A stretch of DNA of 64,000 nt from Abyssalbus ytuae (lineage in GTDB: Bacteria > Bacteroidota > Bacteroidia > Flavobacteriales > Flavobacteriaceae). Both the position numbers and the translations under genes were made by a program. The notes under the pieces were generated by a model. It saw nothing but the letters and a program-made list of their open reading frames with translations. It had not been told where the DNA came from and did not search any database. Of the stretch, positions 8,683-18,112 are shown in pieces. The stretch lies in NCBI RefSeq assembly GCF_022807975.1, contig NZ_CP094358.1, positions 3,224,001-3,288,000 of the forward strand, written 5' to 3'. Position 1 is the stretch's first letter. Every line of letters begins with the position of its first letter.

Positions 8683-9759
8683 ATGTTAGATAAATTAAAT
8701 ATTGTAAAGCAGCGTTTTGATGAGATATCGGATTTAATCATACAACCTGATGTAATAGCCGATCAGAAACGTTATGTTAAACTTAACAAAGAATACAAAG
8801 ATTTAAAAGGACTTGTAGATAAAAGGGAAGAATATAAAGCTTTACTGGACAATATAGCCGAAGCAAAAGAAATTATTGCTGATGGCAGTGATGCCGAAAT
8901 GCTTGAAATGGCAAAGATGCAATTAGAAGAAGCCAATGAAGCATTACCACCTTTGGAAGAGGAAATAAAATATTTATTAATCCCTAAGGATCCCGAAGAT
9001 GCAAAAGATGTGGTTATGGAAATACGTGCAGGAACGGGAGGAGATGAAGCGAGTATTTTTGCAGGAGACCTTTTTAGAATGTATACCAAATATTGTGAAA
9101 GCAAAGGCTGGAAAGTAAATGTGGTAGATTTTAATGAGGGAACTTCCGGAGGTTATAAAGAGGTTATTTTTGAAGTTTCCGGAGAAGATGTATACGGTAT
9201 TTTAAAATTTGAAGCCGGAGTACACCGTGTACAAAGAGTTCCGCAAACTGAAACCCAGGGCAGGGTACATACATCGGCAGCTACAGTTATGGTATTGCCG
9301 GAAGCCGAAGAATTTGATATAGAGTTAGATATGAATGATGTAAAAATTATTCGTACCACTTCAACAGGTCCGGGGGGACAGTCTGTAAATACCACCTATT
9401 CCGCTATTCAATTACAACACATACCTACCGGGTTAGAAGTTAGGTGCCAGGATGAGAAATCTCAACATAAAAACCTGGAAAAGGCAATAAAAGTACTTCG
9501 CTCAAGGTTATATGAAAGAGAACTGGCCAAAAAGCAGGAAGAAGATGCCGCAAAACGTAAAAGTATGGTTAGTTCCGGGGATCGTTCGGCAAAAATAAGA
9601 ACATACAATTACCCGCAAGGCCGTGTAACAGACCATAGAATAGGTTTAACACTTTATGATTTGCAAAATATTGTAAACGGAGATATTCAAAAAATAGTAG
9701 ATGAATTAATGCTTGCTGAAAATACCGAGAAATTAAAGGAGGCAAGTGAAATATTTTGA
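8683..9759 (+). CDS. prfA: Peptide chain release factor 1
   Basis: 358 aa, the usual length for RF1. It recognises UAA and UAG in the ribosomal A site and triggers peptide release. The catalytic GGQ is at residues 231-233 in [15 protein letters not shown], and the stop-codon recognition region contains [19 protein letters not shown], with the PxT-type tripeptide (PQT) of RF1 rather than the SPF of RF2. The N-terminal coiled-coil domain (residues 1-100) and the C-terminal [16 protein letters not shown] segment are both intact. No neighbouring hemK/prmC is present, so the gene is probably transcribed alone. Confidence 0.97.
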   Translation: MLDKLNIVKQRFDEISDLIIQPDVIADQKRYVKLNKEYKDLKGLVDKREEYKALLDNIAEAKEIIADGSDAEMLEMAKMQLEEANEALPPLEEEIKYLLIPKDPEDAKDVVMEIRAGTGGDEASIFAGDLFRMYTKYCESKGWKVNVVDFNEGTSGGYKEVIFEVSGEDVYGILKFEAGVHRVQRVPQTETQGRVHTSAATVMVLPEAEEFDIELDMNDVKIIRTTSTGPGGQSVNTTYSAIQLQHIPTGLEVRCQDEKSQHKNLEKAIKVLRSRLYERELAKKQEEDAAKRKSMVSSGDRSAKIRTYNYPQGRVTDHRIGLTLYDLQNIVNGDIQKIVDELMLAENTEKLKEASEIF

Positions 9760-9848
9760 TTTGTTAAAATAAATTAAAAAATTTTACTTCCAACTAAAAT
9801 TAAAACCCCCTGAATTTTTATTTTAAACTAACATATAAAAACCTATTT

Positions 9849-11918
9849 ATGAAAAAAATCTTATCGATGGGTATAATTTTATTATGCCTTGTCAAAGCTC
9901 ATTCCCAATCGTACATCGGGTATTTGTCAGATAATTACAGTGGTGTACATGGTGTGATCTCAAATCCGGCAAACATTGTAGACTCCCGTTTGAAAACAGA
10001 TGTTAATTTAGCTAGTTTCAGTACATTCGCTGGAAACGACTATTATGGCATAAAGGTTTTTGATGCTTTAAAAGATGATTATGATTTTGATGAAGACGGT
10101 AAAAAATTTCCGGAGAATGAGAACAATATATCTGCAAATGTTGACATTCTGGGCCCGTCATTTATGTTTAATATAGCTCCTGAGCATTCCATAGCTATAT
10201 TTACTAGAGCCAGAGCTTTTGTGAATGTTAATAAAATTAATGGAACCTTATTTGAAAATTTAGAAGATGATTTTGATACAAACGAAGATTTTAATGTAGA
10301 TCAGGATAATCTTTTTACTTCTGTAAATGGGTGGGCAGAATTAGGTGCATCCTATGCCACTGTTTTGTTTAATAAAGATGAACATTTTATTAAAGGAGGC
10401 CTTTCTGTAAAATATCTGCAAGGTTTAGGTAATGCTTATGCTTCCGCCAATAATTTAACCGTAAACTACGATGCAGACGGCGGTAACGGCGGTACAGTAG
10501 GATCAATACAATCAACCGGAACAGTAACATATGGTAACACCAGTAATTTTGAAGAAGATTTTGAAGATTTCGAACTGATAGACGGAGCAACTGGCATCGG
10601 ATTCGATTTAGGTTTTGTTTACGAATGGAGAAAAGATTATCCTGAAGGAAAAGACTATTCCAAACTAAAAGATGTTAATAAATACCGTTTTAAATTGGGT
10701 CTTTCAATAACCGATATAGGATCAATAAAATACAAAGATTCTAAAGAAGAAACTTATGATGTAACTAACAGCATAGATCAGGACGATTTTGAAAGTGTAG
10801 ATGATATAGATGATAAATTAGAAACCTTTTATACCCTGGTAAATTCCGGAACAGGAAGCAAAGCAGCACTTCCCACAGCATTACATGTGAATGCAGACTG
10901 GAATATTAACAGCAAATTTTATTTAAACCTAAATTCCGGTTTATCATTAAAATCAGCCGAAAAACTAAATGCAAACAGATTCATAAATACGGTTTCGTTA
11001 ACTCCAAGATTTGAATCAAAATGGTTTAGCTTTTATTCCCCGTTAAGTGTTGTACAGCATAGCGGATTTTCATGGGGGGCAGGTTTAAGGGCTGGTCCGT
11101 TATTTATTGGTTCCGGTTCTATCCTGACAAATCTAATTTCCAGCGAATCTAAAGAAGCTGATGTTTATGTAGGCTTAAAAATTCCGGTATATCAAGGACG
11201 TGTTAAGGATAAAGATGAAGACGGGGTTTTGGATAAGTATGATGAATGCCCGGAACACCCTGGTCCTGTAGAAAATAATGGCTGCCCATGGCCTGATAAT
11301 GATGGAGATGGGGTATATGATAAAGACGACTTATGTCCGGAGGAGGCAGGGCCCACAGAAAATAACGGATGTCCATGGCCCGATACCGATGGAGATGGTG
11401 TTTTAGACAAAGATGATGCATGCCTGGAAGAAGCAGGTCCGGTAGAAAATAACGGATGCCCATGGCCTGATACTGATGGCGATAGTATTTTAGATAAAGA
11501 TGACGATTGTCCGGAACTTGCAGGTACAGTGGCAAACAAGGGTTGTCCTGAAGTTACCGAAGAGGTTATTAAAAAATTAAATGATTATGCCCGTACTATC
11601 CTTTTCAATTCAGGAAAATCTACATTTAAAGAAGAAACTCTTCCGGTTCTTGAAGCAATGACTGCTGTGTTTAGAGAGTATCCTACTGCTAAATTTAAAA
11701 TAGAGGGACATACCGATAGTGTTGGTAGCGCAACATTAAACCAAAGATTATCTGAAGAAAGGGCAAAAGCTGTGCTTGATTATCTCGTGGCAAGGGGTAT
11801 AGATGCAACCAGGTTAACCTCACAAGGTTTTGGTGAAAACAAACCAATAGCATCTAACAAAACCCGATCTGGAAGGGCACAAAACAGAAGAGTTGAAATT
11901 ATATTAAATAATGAATAA
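9849..11918 (+). CDS. DUF5723 barrel / thrombospondin type-3 repeats / OmpA-domain fusion protein
   Basis: 689 aa. A signal peptide ([19 protein letters not shown]) is followed by a DUF5723-like outer-membrane region (about 20-445) starting [23 protein letters not shown]. From about residue 453 come four calcium-binding TSP3 repeats of about 28 residues ([28 protein letters not shown]). The C-terminal OmpA-like domain (about 580-689) has [13 protein letters not shown] and [15 protein letters not shown], the peptidoglycan-binding motif. The protein therefore probably spans from the outer membrane barrel to the cell wall through a rigid calcium-stabilised rod. A perfect terminator follows it. 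Its cellular role beyond envelope anchoring is unknown. Confidence 0.85.
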   Translation: MKKILSMGIILLCLVKAHSQSYIGYLSDNYSGVHGVISNPANIVDSRLKTDVNLASFSTFAGNDYYGIKVFDALKDDYDFDEDGKKFPENENNISANVDILGPSFMFNIAPEHSIAIFTRARAFVNVNKINGTLFENLEDDFDTNEDFNVDQDNLFTSVNGWAELGASYATVLFNKDEHFIKGGLSVKYLQGLGNAYASANNLTVNYDADGGNGGTVGSIQSTGTVTYGNTSNFEEDFEDFELIDGATGIGFDLGFVYEWRKDYPEGKDYSKLKDVNKYRFKLGLSITDIGSIKYKDSKEETYDVTNSIDQDDFESVDDIDDKLETFYTLVNSGTGSKAALPTALHVNADWNINSKFYLNLNSGLSLKSAEKLNANRFINTVSLTPRFESKWFSFYSPLSVVQHSGFSWGAGLRAGPLFIGSGSILTNLISSESKEADVYVGLKIPVYQGRVKDKDEDGVLDKYDECPEHPGPVENNGCPWPDNDGDGVYDKDDLCPEEAGPTENNGCPWPDTDGDGVLDKDDACLEEAGPVENNGCPWPDTDGDSILDKDDDCPELAGTVANKGCPEVTEEVIKKLNDYARTILFNSGKSTFKEETLPVLEAMTAVFREYPTAKFKIEGHTDSVGSATLNQRLSEERAKAVLDYLVARGIDATRLTSQGFGENKPIASNKTRSGRAQNRRVEIILNNE

Positions 11919-11940
11919 AAAATAAAAAATATTTAACTTG

Positions 11941-11969
11941 AAGCCTTGAAGTAATTCAAGGCTTTTTTT
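11941..11969 (+). terminator. Rho-independent terminator after the OmpA-domain gene
   Basis: Perfect 10-bp stem AAGCCTTGAA / TTCAAGGCTT with a GTAA loop, followed by seven T. It lies 22 bases after the stop codon of the OmpA fusion gene and before pyrF. Confidence 0.9.
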
Positions 11970-12002
11970 ATTGATTCATCTTATTAAATTATAATATTTA
12001 GA

Positions 12003-12812
12003 ATGACTACAAAGGAACTGGTAAAACAAATTCGTAAAAAAAGATCTTTTCTGTGTATAGGATTAGACGTGGATATTGAAAAAATTCCTGAATATTTGCT
12101 AAAAGAAGAAGATCCCATTTTTCAATTTAACAAAGAGATTATAGACAGCACTCATGATTTGGCTGTTGCCTACAAGCCTAACATTGCATTTTATGAAGCT
12201 TATGGAGTAAAAGGTTGGGAATCCCTTAAAAAGACTATAGACTATCTCAATAATAATTATCCTGAAATTTTTACTATAGCCGATGCGAAAAGAGGAGATA
12301 TAGGTAATACCTCATATATGTATGCAAAAGCTTTTTTTGAAGATATGAATTTCGATTCTTTAACTGTGGCCCCATATATGGGGCGCGACTCTGTAGAACC
12401 ATTTTTATCTTTTAAAAATAAGCATACTATTTTATTGGCACTCACCTCAAATGACGGGGCATATGATTTTCAGTTTCAAAAAGTAGAATTGAATACATTG
12501 TATAACAAAGTAATTGAAGTATCTAAAACCTATAAAAATGCTGAAAATTTGATGTATGTCGTAGGTGCTACAAAAGCTGAATATATAAAAGAGATAAGGC
12601 AAATAATACCGGATAGTTTTTTATTGGTGCCTGGTGTAGGGGCACAGGGAGGAAGCCTGGAACAGGTGTGTAAATATGGATTGAATAGTAACATTGGTTT
12701 ATTGATTAATTCTTCCAGGGGAATAATTTATGCCTCAAAAACACAGGGTTTTGCTAAAGAAGCACGTGAAAAAGCACAGCAGTTACAGCAAGAAATGAAA
12801 CAATATATATAA
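12003..12812 (+). CDS. pyrF: Orotidine 5'-phosphate decarboxylase (type 2)
   Basis: 269 aa. It converts OMP to UMP, the last step of de novo pyrimidine synthesis. The catalytic Lys/Asp network is in [19 protein letters not shown], and [13 protein letters not shown] near the N-terminus is the substrate-binding strand. [13 protein letters not shown] and [10 protein letters not shown] form the phosphate-binding end of the barrel. Length and motifs match the long (type 2) PyrF found in Bacteroidota, Actinobacteria and others. Its own terminator begins directly after the stop codon but has been split by an IS256-family insertion, so transcripts now read into the element. Confidence 0.95.
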   Translation: MTTKELVKQIRKKRSFLCIGLDVDIEKIPEYLLKEEDPIFQFNKEIIDSTHDLAVAYKPNIAFYEAYGVKGWESLKKTIDYLNNNYPEIFTIADAKRGDIGNTSYMYAKAFFEDMNFDSLTVAPYMGRDSVEPFLSFKNKHTILLALTSNDGAYDFQFQKVELNTLYNKVIEVSKTYKNAENLMYVVGATKAEYIKEIRQIIPDSFLLVPGVGAQGGSLEQVCKYGLNSNIGLLINSSRGIIYASKTQGFAKEAREKAQQLQQEMKQYI

Positions 12813-12813
12813 T

Positions 12814-12837
12814 AAAAAAACGACTGAAATTTTCAGT
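12814..12837 (+). terminator. Left half of the pyrF terminator, interrupted by the IS element
   Basis: AAAAAAACGACTGAAA followed by TTTTCAGT. The matching right half, TTTTCAGTCGTTTTTTT, lies at 14173-14189 on the other side of the IS. Joined with one copy of TTTTCAGT removed, the two halves make a nearly perfect stem of about 15 bp with a T-run, the expected pyrF terminator. The left half alone can form only a short ACTGAAA/TTTCAGT hairpin without a T-run. Confidence 0.8.
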
Positions 12838-12863
12838 GACACTATCCCAAAAAGTGTGTAATT
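12838..12863 (+). repeat. IS256 left inverted repeat
   Basis: Begins GACACTATCCCAAAAAGTGT and pairs imperfectly (about 18 of 26 positions) with the reverse complement of the right end at 14147-14172. Confidence 0.8.
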
Positions 12864-12888
12864 TAAAAATACGAGGGTCAGGTTTTTT

Positions 12889-14085
12889 TTAAAGCTTGAC
12901 CCTATCTTCAAATAAAGTTAAGAACTGGTTGAGAATCACTCCCCAATTTCGAATAGGCTGTGTCCACTTTTTGGTGGCTTCCCTTAAGGCCAAATATACG
13001 GATTTCATCACAGCTTCATCGGTTGGAAATGAGAGTTTGTTTTTGGTGTATTTTCTAATTTTTCCATTGAGGTTTTCAATCAGGTTGGTGGTGTAAATGA
13101 TTTTTCTAATCTCCACCGGAAAGTCGAAGAAGGCGGTAAGCTCTTCCCAATGTTCCCTCCAGCTTTTGACCGCATAGGCATACTTGGACTCCCAACGTGT
13201 AGCAAAATCCTCCAAAGCAGCCTTGGCTGCCTGCTTGTTAGGGGCATTGTAAATATGCTTCATATCAGCTGTAAAATCCTTTTTATCTTTCCAGACCACA
13301 TACCGTGAAGCATTGCGTATTTGGTGTACCACACAAACCTGGGTCGTGGATTGCGGGAAAACGTTCTTGATGGTTTCAGTAAAGCCGTTTAAATTGTCAG
13401 TAGCCGTAATGAGGATATCTTCTACACCCCGGGCCTTGATATCGGTCAGCACATGCATCCAGAAGGCAGCTGATTCATTTTTGCCCAACCATAAGCCCAG
13501 GACTTCTTTGATCCCATCCTGACGAAGTCCCACCGCCATATAAACAGTTTTGTTGATCACTTTGGAATTTTCCCGAACCTTGAAAACAATCCCGTCCATC
13601 CAGACAATCATGTAGAGCGATTCCAGGGGACGGTTCTGCCAGGCAACAATATCATTGCTTACCTTTTCGGTGATCCGGGAGATGGTCGAGGTTGACACAT
13701 CAAAATTATAAACCTCACGGATCTGCTCTTCGATATCGCTATTGCTCATCCCTTTGGCATAAAGCGAGACAATGACATTTTCCAATCCATCGACCATATT
13801 ACCCCGTTTGGGTACGATCATGGGGTTGAAGGAAGCTTCCCTGTCCCGGGGAACCTTAATCTGGGATTCCCCAAAACTGGTCTTCACTTTCTTTTCACCA
13901 TACCCGTTGCGGGCATTGGATGTATCGGATTTTTGATGCTTGTCATAGCCTAAATGACCATCTAATTCACCTTCAAGCATTTTTTCGATCCCTCGCTTTT
14001 GGAGGGCTTTTAGAAAACTGTTCAGTTCTTCTCCTGTTTTGAACTGTTTTAGAAATTCATCATTAAATAAATCTTCTTTTTTCAT
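12889..14085 (-). CDS. IS256 family transposase (mutator-type DDE)
   Basis: 398 aa, the usual length. The DDE catalytic triad can be placed at Asp164 ([10 protein letters not shown]), Asp230 ([10 protein letters not shown]) and Glu337 ([14 protein letters not shown]). The family signature [13 protein letters not shown] (Cys251, His254) lies between the second Asp and the Glu. The N-terminal third ([36 protein letters not shown]) is the DNA-binding region of mutator transposases. No frameshift or internal stop, so the element is probably still active. A hairpin (AGGGTCA / TGACCCT, 12874-12903) overlaps the 3' end of the gene and may end its transcript. Confidence 0.96.
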   Translation of the reverse strand: MKKEDLFNDEFLKQFKTGEELNSFLKALQKRGIEKMLEGELDGHLGYDKHQKSDTSNARNGYGEKKVKTSFGESQIKVPRDREASFNPMIVPKRGNMVDGLENVIVSLYAKGMSNSDIEEQIREVYNFDVSTSTISRITEKVSNDIVAWQNRPLESLYMIVWMDGIVFKVRENSKVINKTVYMAVGLRQDGIKEVLGLWLGKNESAAFWMHVLTDIKARGVEDILITATDNLNGFTETIKNVFPQSTTQVCVVHQIRNASRYVVWKDKKDFTADMKHIYNAPNKQAAKAALEDFATRWESKYAYAVKSWREHWEELTAFFDFPVEIRKIIYTTNLIENLNGKIRKYTKNKLSFPTDEAVMKSVYLALREATKKWTQPIRNWGVILNQFLTLFEDRVKL

Positions 14086-14114
14086 CCTGTGTAAAATTTA
14101 AAGTTAAACAAAAA

Positions 14115-14142
14115 AATAACGGGGGTCATGACCCCCGTTATT
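14115..14142. repeat. Perfect 28-bp palindrome inside the IS, ahead of the transposase
   Basis: Two 14-base arms (AATAACGGGGGTCA and its exact complement) meet with no spacer, 29 bases upstream of the transposase start codon. In either direction the GC-rich core is followed by AT-rich sequence (ATTTTC on the + side). Such subterminal palindromes can block incoming transcription or hide the translation start in read-through RNA; that role is inferred here. Confidence 0.6.
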
Positions 14143-14146
14143 TTCT

Positions 14147-14172
14147 ATTTACACAGTTTATAGGATACTACT
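14147..14172 (-). repeat. IS256 right inverted repeat
   Basis: Read inward it begins AGTAGTATCCTATAAACTGT and matches the left end in the TATCC and TGTGTAA blocks. The 8-bp duplication TTTTCAGT follows directly. Confidence 0.8.
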
Positions 14173-14466
14173 TTTTCAGTCGTTTTTTTATTTTCCACTA
14201 GCTAACCAAATATAATTATAATTAAAAAGTCGTTGACTTTTAACGGAGCAAAAATCTATTTTTAATTTTTGTTTTGTGTTAATTTAATGTTATAACTTTA
14301 TTAAAAAGTATTAAGGTAAAGTGTTGAATATAAGAAAGATAAAACTTTAAGTTTTTTTCTGGTTCTTTTTTGTAATAAATACCATGATCCAGAGAGGTCA
14401 GCACAAGTCCTTCTGTCAGGTAATTAGAATAAATAAAGTAAAAAAGTAGGTTTCTTTAGATATTAT
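14173..14466. other. Intergenic region between the IS and the DUF4197 gene
   Basis: The first 17 bases are the displaced right half of the pyrF terminator. A short hairpin (AAAAAGTC / GACTTTTAA) lies at about 14225-14242. The rest is AT-rich with no ORF, RNA gene or repeat I can support. Confidence 0.5.
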
Positions 14467-15165
14467 TTAATCCTGCAAAGCAAAAACCTTTCTCAACAAA
14501 TCGGTTGTACGGGAAGAAACTTTATTTCTTATTTCTTTCTCCTCTACTGCAATCATTGTAAACACACCGTCCAGTGCTTCATTTGTCACGTAATCGGTTA
14601 AATCGGGATTTACATTATTTGTAAGCGGTATCGAATTGTATTTGTTTATTATATTACTCCATACCTGAGTTGCCCCAACCTTGTCAAGAGAATTTTTTAT
14701 TACCGGATTAAATTTTGCATATAAAGCAGTTGTGGTTTTGTTTTCAAGATAATTAGTTGCAGCATTGTCAGTGCCCAGCAATATGTTTTTAGCATCTGCA
14801 AAGGTAATACCTTTTACTGCATTAACGAATATAGGTGTAGCTTCTTTAACAGCATCTTCGGCAGCTCTGTTTAAAACTTTTAGACCTTCATCGGCTAATT
14901 TCCCCAAACCTATATCCCTCAAGGTTTTATCAACTTTTTGCAATTCCTGGGGGAGTAAAATTTTAACCATTTGATTTTTAAAAAAACCATCGGTTTGAGT
15001 AAGTTTACTTACTTGCTTTTCAATTCCAAAGTTAAGAGCTTCCCTTAAACCTGATGCTATTTCTACCTCAGAGATGCCCCCCTGAGGTAATTGATTAATT
15101 ACTTGTTGTAATTCTGTACAACCGTTTATTATTAAAACAGTAATTATAAGTAGGCTTTTTTTCAT
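14467..15165 (-). CDS. DUF4197 family lipoprotein
   Basis: 232 aa. The N-terminus MKKSLLIITVLIINGC is a lipoprotein signal with the lipidated cysteine at residue 16. The body is largely alpha-helical and carries the DUF4197 landmarks: EIASGLREALNFGIEKQVS, ILLPQELQKVDKTLRDIGLG, FADAKNILLGTDNAATNYL, and TDYVTNEALDGVFTMIAVEE near the end. Members are periplasmic or outer-membrane-attached proteins widespread in Proteobacteria and Bacteroidota, with no established biochemical function known to me. It is monocistronic, with about 300 bases of non-coding DNA on its 3' side and about 500 on its 5' side. Confidence 0.9.
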   Translation of the reverse strand: MKKSLLIITVLIINGCTELQQVINQLPQGGISEVEIASGLREALNFGIEKQVSKLTQTDGFFKNQMVKILLPQELQKVDKTLRDIGLGKLADEGLKVLNRAAEDAVKEATPIFVNAVKGITFADAKNILLGTDNAATNYLENKTTTALYAKFNPVIKNSLDKVGATQVWSNIINKYNSIPLTNNVNPDLTDYVTNEALDGVFTMIAVEEKEIRNKVSSRTTDLLRKVFALQD

Positions 15166-15660
15166 AAAAGTTTATTTTTTTCAAATATAGAGATAATCCG
15201 ATGGTTAAATAATAGTTTTAGATTATGAGTTCATAAAAATAATCAATTTTTCTTATAAGTTTATTATCCCTATTTTTGATTTAGCTTGAGTTACATAAAT
15301 ATAATGTGAATTTTTAAAAATCCTTTGATTGTTAATGTGAGGAATAAACATCAGCTAACACAGCCGTAGATAGAGTTTGTTTGTTTTAAAGGTTATTACC
15401 GAGCTATTTCAAATGGTGAGTTGATGTAAATGTTATTAATTACACTAATACAAAAGCTTTAATTTTAAGAGTTACTGCTGGCGAGTTAAAAAATCGCCGA
15501 ATTATTATTGGCTAATAATAAATATAGGTTGAAACCATAAGTAACCAATTTACAATTTGCATAGGTTGGTCATGCGAGGATGCAAAATACTGTAAAAGGC
15601 TTTTAATGTAATTTTGTAGATAATCATCGGGTTAAAAGAGGCTGTTTTCAGCCTCTTTTT
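15166..15660. other. 495-bp non-coding region with an orphan terminator
   Basis: No ORF over a few codons. A small hairpin GGCGA / TCGCC (15480-15498) and a TTTGCAT / ATGCAAA pair (about 15556-15586) precede a strong terminator at 15634-15662. A TATTTTTG box at 15271-15278 could be a + strand promoter. As no + strand protein gene lies here, a small RNA is possible but unproven. Confidence 0.35.
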
Positions 15661-15662
15661 TT
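15634..15662. terminator. Strong bidirectional terminator at the purU 3' end
   Basis: Perfect 11-bp stem AAAAGAGGCTG / CAGCCTCTTTT with a TTTT loop. The longer T-run (seven) is on the + strand; on the minus strand, where purU ends, only four T follow. It touches the purU stop codon. Confidence 0.85.
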
Positions 15663-16515
15663 AAGTGAAAATTACAGTTTTGTTATTATAGACCATTGTT
15701 TTTCTTTCCAAATGAAGTTTTAAAGCTGTAGATAATACGATTTTTTCTAAATCCCTGCCTTTCATAACAAGATCATTGATAGAATGGCTATGAGAAACTC
15801 TTGTTACATCTTGCTCAATAATAGGGCCTGCATCTAATTCTTCAGTTACGTAATGACTGGTAGCTCCTATAATTTTGACGCCTCTTTTATAGGCAGAATG
15901 ATAAGGTTTTGCTCCTACAAATGCTGGTAAAAACGAGTGATGGATATTTATAATGCTGGTTGGGTAGTGGGCAATAATATTTCCTGAAACAATCTGCATA
16001 TACCTGGCTAAAACAATAAGCTCAATATTCTCTTTTTTTAGTAAATCCAATTGTCGGGCTTCTGCTTCTTTTTTATTGTCTTTATGTACAGGAATATGAT
16101 GAAAATCTATTTTAAAACTATCTGCTATAGGCTTTAAATCAGGATGATTACTAATAATAAAAGGAATTTCAGCATTTAATTCTCCGGAATTGTACCGGCC
16201 TAAAATATCATATAAACAATGATCATATTTTGATACAAAAAGGGCTACCCGTGTTTTTTTTCCGGCTTCATAGACTTCCCATGACATGTTAAAAGGTATG
16301 GCAATAGATTTTTTAAATTGTTCTTTAAAGTTGCTCAGGAAAAAGGTATCCTTTTTAAACTCACTTTCCAGTCGCATGAAGAAAATACCGTTTTCACGGT
16401 CTACATATTGATCTATGTATACAATATTACCGTTATTATTGTGAATAAAGTTTGTGGTATTGGCTATTATACCTTCTTTATCATTACAGTTGATTAAAAT
16501 CGTGATCCTTTTCAT
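15661..16515 (-). CDS. purU: Formyltetrahydrofolate deformylase
   Basis: 284 aa. It hydrolyses 10-formyl-THF to THF and formate, balancing one-carbon units and supplying formate. The N-terminal ACT domain (about 1-80) starts KRITILINCNDKEGIIANTT. The formyltransferase-like domain follows, with LIVLARYMQIVSG, the catalytic Asn/His in SIINIHHSFLPAF, and the catalytic Asp in ATSHYVTEELDAGPII. Length fits PurU (about 280 aa), and the ACT domain separates it from PurN. It stands alone, with 175 bases separating it from the divergent hydrolase gene. Confidence 0.95.
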   Translation of the reverse strand: MKRITILINCNDKEGIIANTTNFIHNNNGNIVYIDQYVDRENGIFFMRLESEFKKDTFFLSNFKEQFKKSIAIPFNMSWEVYEAGKKTRVALFVSKYDHCLYDILGRYNSGELNAEIPFIISNHPDLKPIADSFKIDFHHIPVHKDNKKEAEARQLDLLKKENIELIVLARYMQIVSGNIIAHYPTSIINIHHSFLPAFVGAKPYHSAYKRGVKIIGATSHYVTEELDAGPIIEQDVTRVSHSHSINDLVMKGRDLEKIVLSTALKLHLERKTMVYNNKTVIFT

Positions 16516-16690
16516 TTAAATTATTCGTTTACAGGGTAAAAATAAATTAAAAAAGTTAAGAAGTGTTTTAATATTAAAATTTATGACGTTTTTTAATAGG
16601 GATGTTTAAAATTATTATTTGGTAAGATTTTTGATTAAGTTTATATAGAATTAATGACCATTTTAAGAGCATACAAATAGTACATAGTAT

Positions 16691-18112
16691 ATGTTGCATA
16701 AAAATATCAGGGTGAACTTAAAATTTTATTTTTTTTTAATTTTTGTCTTTGCTAATGTAGCCTTAAACTCACAGGATTTACACTTGGGTAAGGGAAAAAT
16801 AACAGATTCTATTTTCCTGCCGGATTCTAAGGATACTTTTACTCTTTACCTACCTGAAAATTTTTCAACAAATCGGGAATGGCCGGTAATTTTTGCTTTT
16901 GACCCTGGCGGAAGAGGAAAGGAAGCCGTATTGAGTATGGCAGAAGCTGCTGAAGAATACCACTATGTGGTAGTAGCATCTAATGCTATAAAAAATGGAC
17001 CTTATCAGCCAAATTTGAAAAAGGCTGCAGAGCTAATGAATCATATTATTAAAGCATTGCCTGTAGATGCCCAGCGGATTTATTTAGCAGGATTTTCCGG
17101 AGGGTCACGACTAGCCTCTGCCATTGCTTTGCTATCTCACGATATTAAAGGAGTAATTGCTTGCGGAGCAGGGTTGAACAACAATTTCGATTTTTTTCCA
17201 AATAAAAAAACATTTGCTTATATAGGAATAGCAGGAAATGAAGACTTTAACTATTTAGAAGTAAAAAACACGGTTGCTTTTTTGCAAAAAAGTAAATATG
17301 ATGCTGAGTTTATACCCTTTAACGGAGAACATACCTGGCCCCCGAATTTACAGTTGAAAAAAGCATTCAGGTTATTTACTTTAAAAGCTTATAATAAAGG
17401 TTATGGTATTACCACTGATGAAAATATTGCTAACCTTTATAGGGAGGATTATGAGTATAATGAAGGATTAATTACACAAAATAATTTACTATGGGCTTAT
17501 GATGATTTAAAGAAAATTATAGAAAATTACCGCTTTTATATTGATCCTGATAGTTTGAAGGGCCAACTTAAACTATTTTCTAAAAACAATTTTTACAAAT
17601 TACAAAAAAAGAGACAAGAGGAGATTTTAAACTTTGAAACAACTTACAGAAACGATTATCTTATCTTTTTAAAAGAAGATATTGAAACTGCTAACACAAA
17701 ACAAATAGGCTTTTGGGACAATGAGGTAGAAAACATTCAAAAATTTGTGAAGGGAAAAGGTATTGAAGGAGAAAAAATGGAAAAAAGGCTAAGAACATTT
17801 GTTACCCTTGTAGCTAAGGAAATAGCAGCTCCATATCTTGAAAATGAAGATAAACATATTGATAATCTGCTTTATGCCAATGAAGTACAGGTAATAATGA
17901 GTCCCCGAAATTATGAGCCGTATTTTTATATATTGAAGTATGCTACCAAAAAGAGTGAGTACCCGATGGCACTTTTCTATTTGGAAGAAATGTTAAAAAA
18001 CGGATTTAAGGATTCTGAAAAACTTAATCAGTTTGAAGGGATATCATTACTTCGTATATCGCCGGAGTATAATGAATTGTTGGAAAAGTACGGTTTAAAA
18101 GCTAAATTTTAA
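16691..18112 (+). CDS. Secreted alpha/beta-hydrolase fold protein
   Basis: 473 aa. A long N-terminal hydrophobic stretch ending near ALNSQD is a signal peptide. Residues 40-240 are an alpha/beta-hydrolase or esterase fold: PVIFAFDPGGRGKEA holds the oxyanion strand, and YLAGFSGGSRLAS is the nucleophile elbow with the expected serine. A late FNGEHTWPP supplies a plausible catalytic histidine. The C-terminal half is helical and charged, without a family I recognise. Substrate unknown; polyester, peptide or esterase-D-like activities are all possible. Its last four bases overlap the convergent helical-protein gene. Confidence 0.7.
   Translation: MLHKNIRVNLKFYFFLIFVFANVALNSQDLHLGKGKITDSIFLPDSKDTFTLYLPENFSTNREWPVIFAFDPGGRGKEAVLSMAEAAEEYHYVVVASNAIKNGPYQPNLKKAAELMNHIIKALPVDAQRIYLAGFSGGSRLASAIALLSHDIKGVIACGAGLNNNFDFFPNKKTFAYIGIAGNEDFNYLEVKNTVAFLQKSKYDAEFIPFNGEHTWPPNLQLKKAFRLFTLKAYNKGYGITTDENIANLYREDYEYNEGLITQNNLLWAYDDLKKIIENYRFYIDPDSLKGQLKLFSKNNFYKLQKKRQEEILNFETTYRNDYLIFLKEDIETANTKQIGFWDNEVENIQKFVKGKGIEGEKMEKRLRTFVTLVAKEIAAPYLENEDKHIDNLLYANEVQVIMSPRNYEPYFYILKYATKKSEYPMALFYLEEMLKNGFKDSEKLNQFEGISLLRISPEYNELLEKYGLKAKF

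Larger units (their letters stand above)
12838..14172 (-). mobile_element. Complete IS256-family insertion sequence (1335 bp)
   Basis: The element is bounded by imperfect inverted repeats of about 26 bp. The left end begins GACACTATCCCAAAAAGTGT and the right end, read inward, begins AGTAGTATCCTATAAACTGT; they share TATCC, AAA and TGTGTAA blocks. It is flanked by the direct repeat TTTTCAGT (12830-12837 and 14173-14180), an 8-bp target duplication as expected for IS256. Both repeats being identical and the transposase intact suggest a fairly recent insertion. Its GC content looks higher than the neighbouring genes. Target: the pyrF transcription terminator. Confidence 0.92.

Noticed and set aside
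11192-11539. Two overlapping ~110-aa repetitive frames on the minus strand
   Set aside because: They mirror the TSP3 repeats of the OmpA-fusion gene; repetition of the sense strand explains them.
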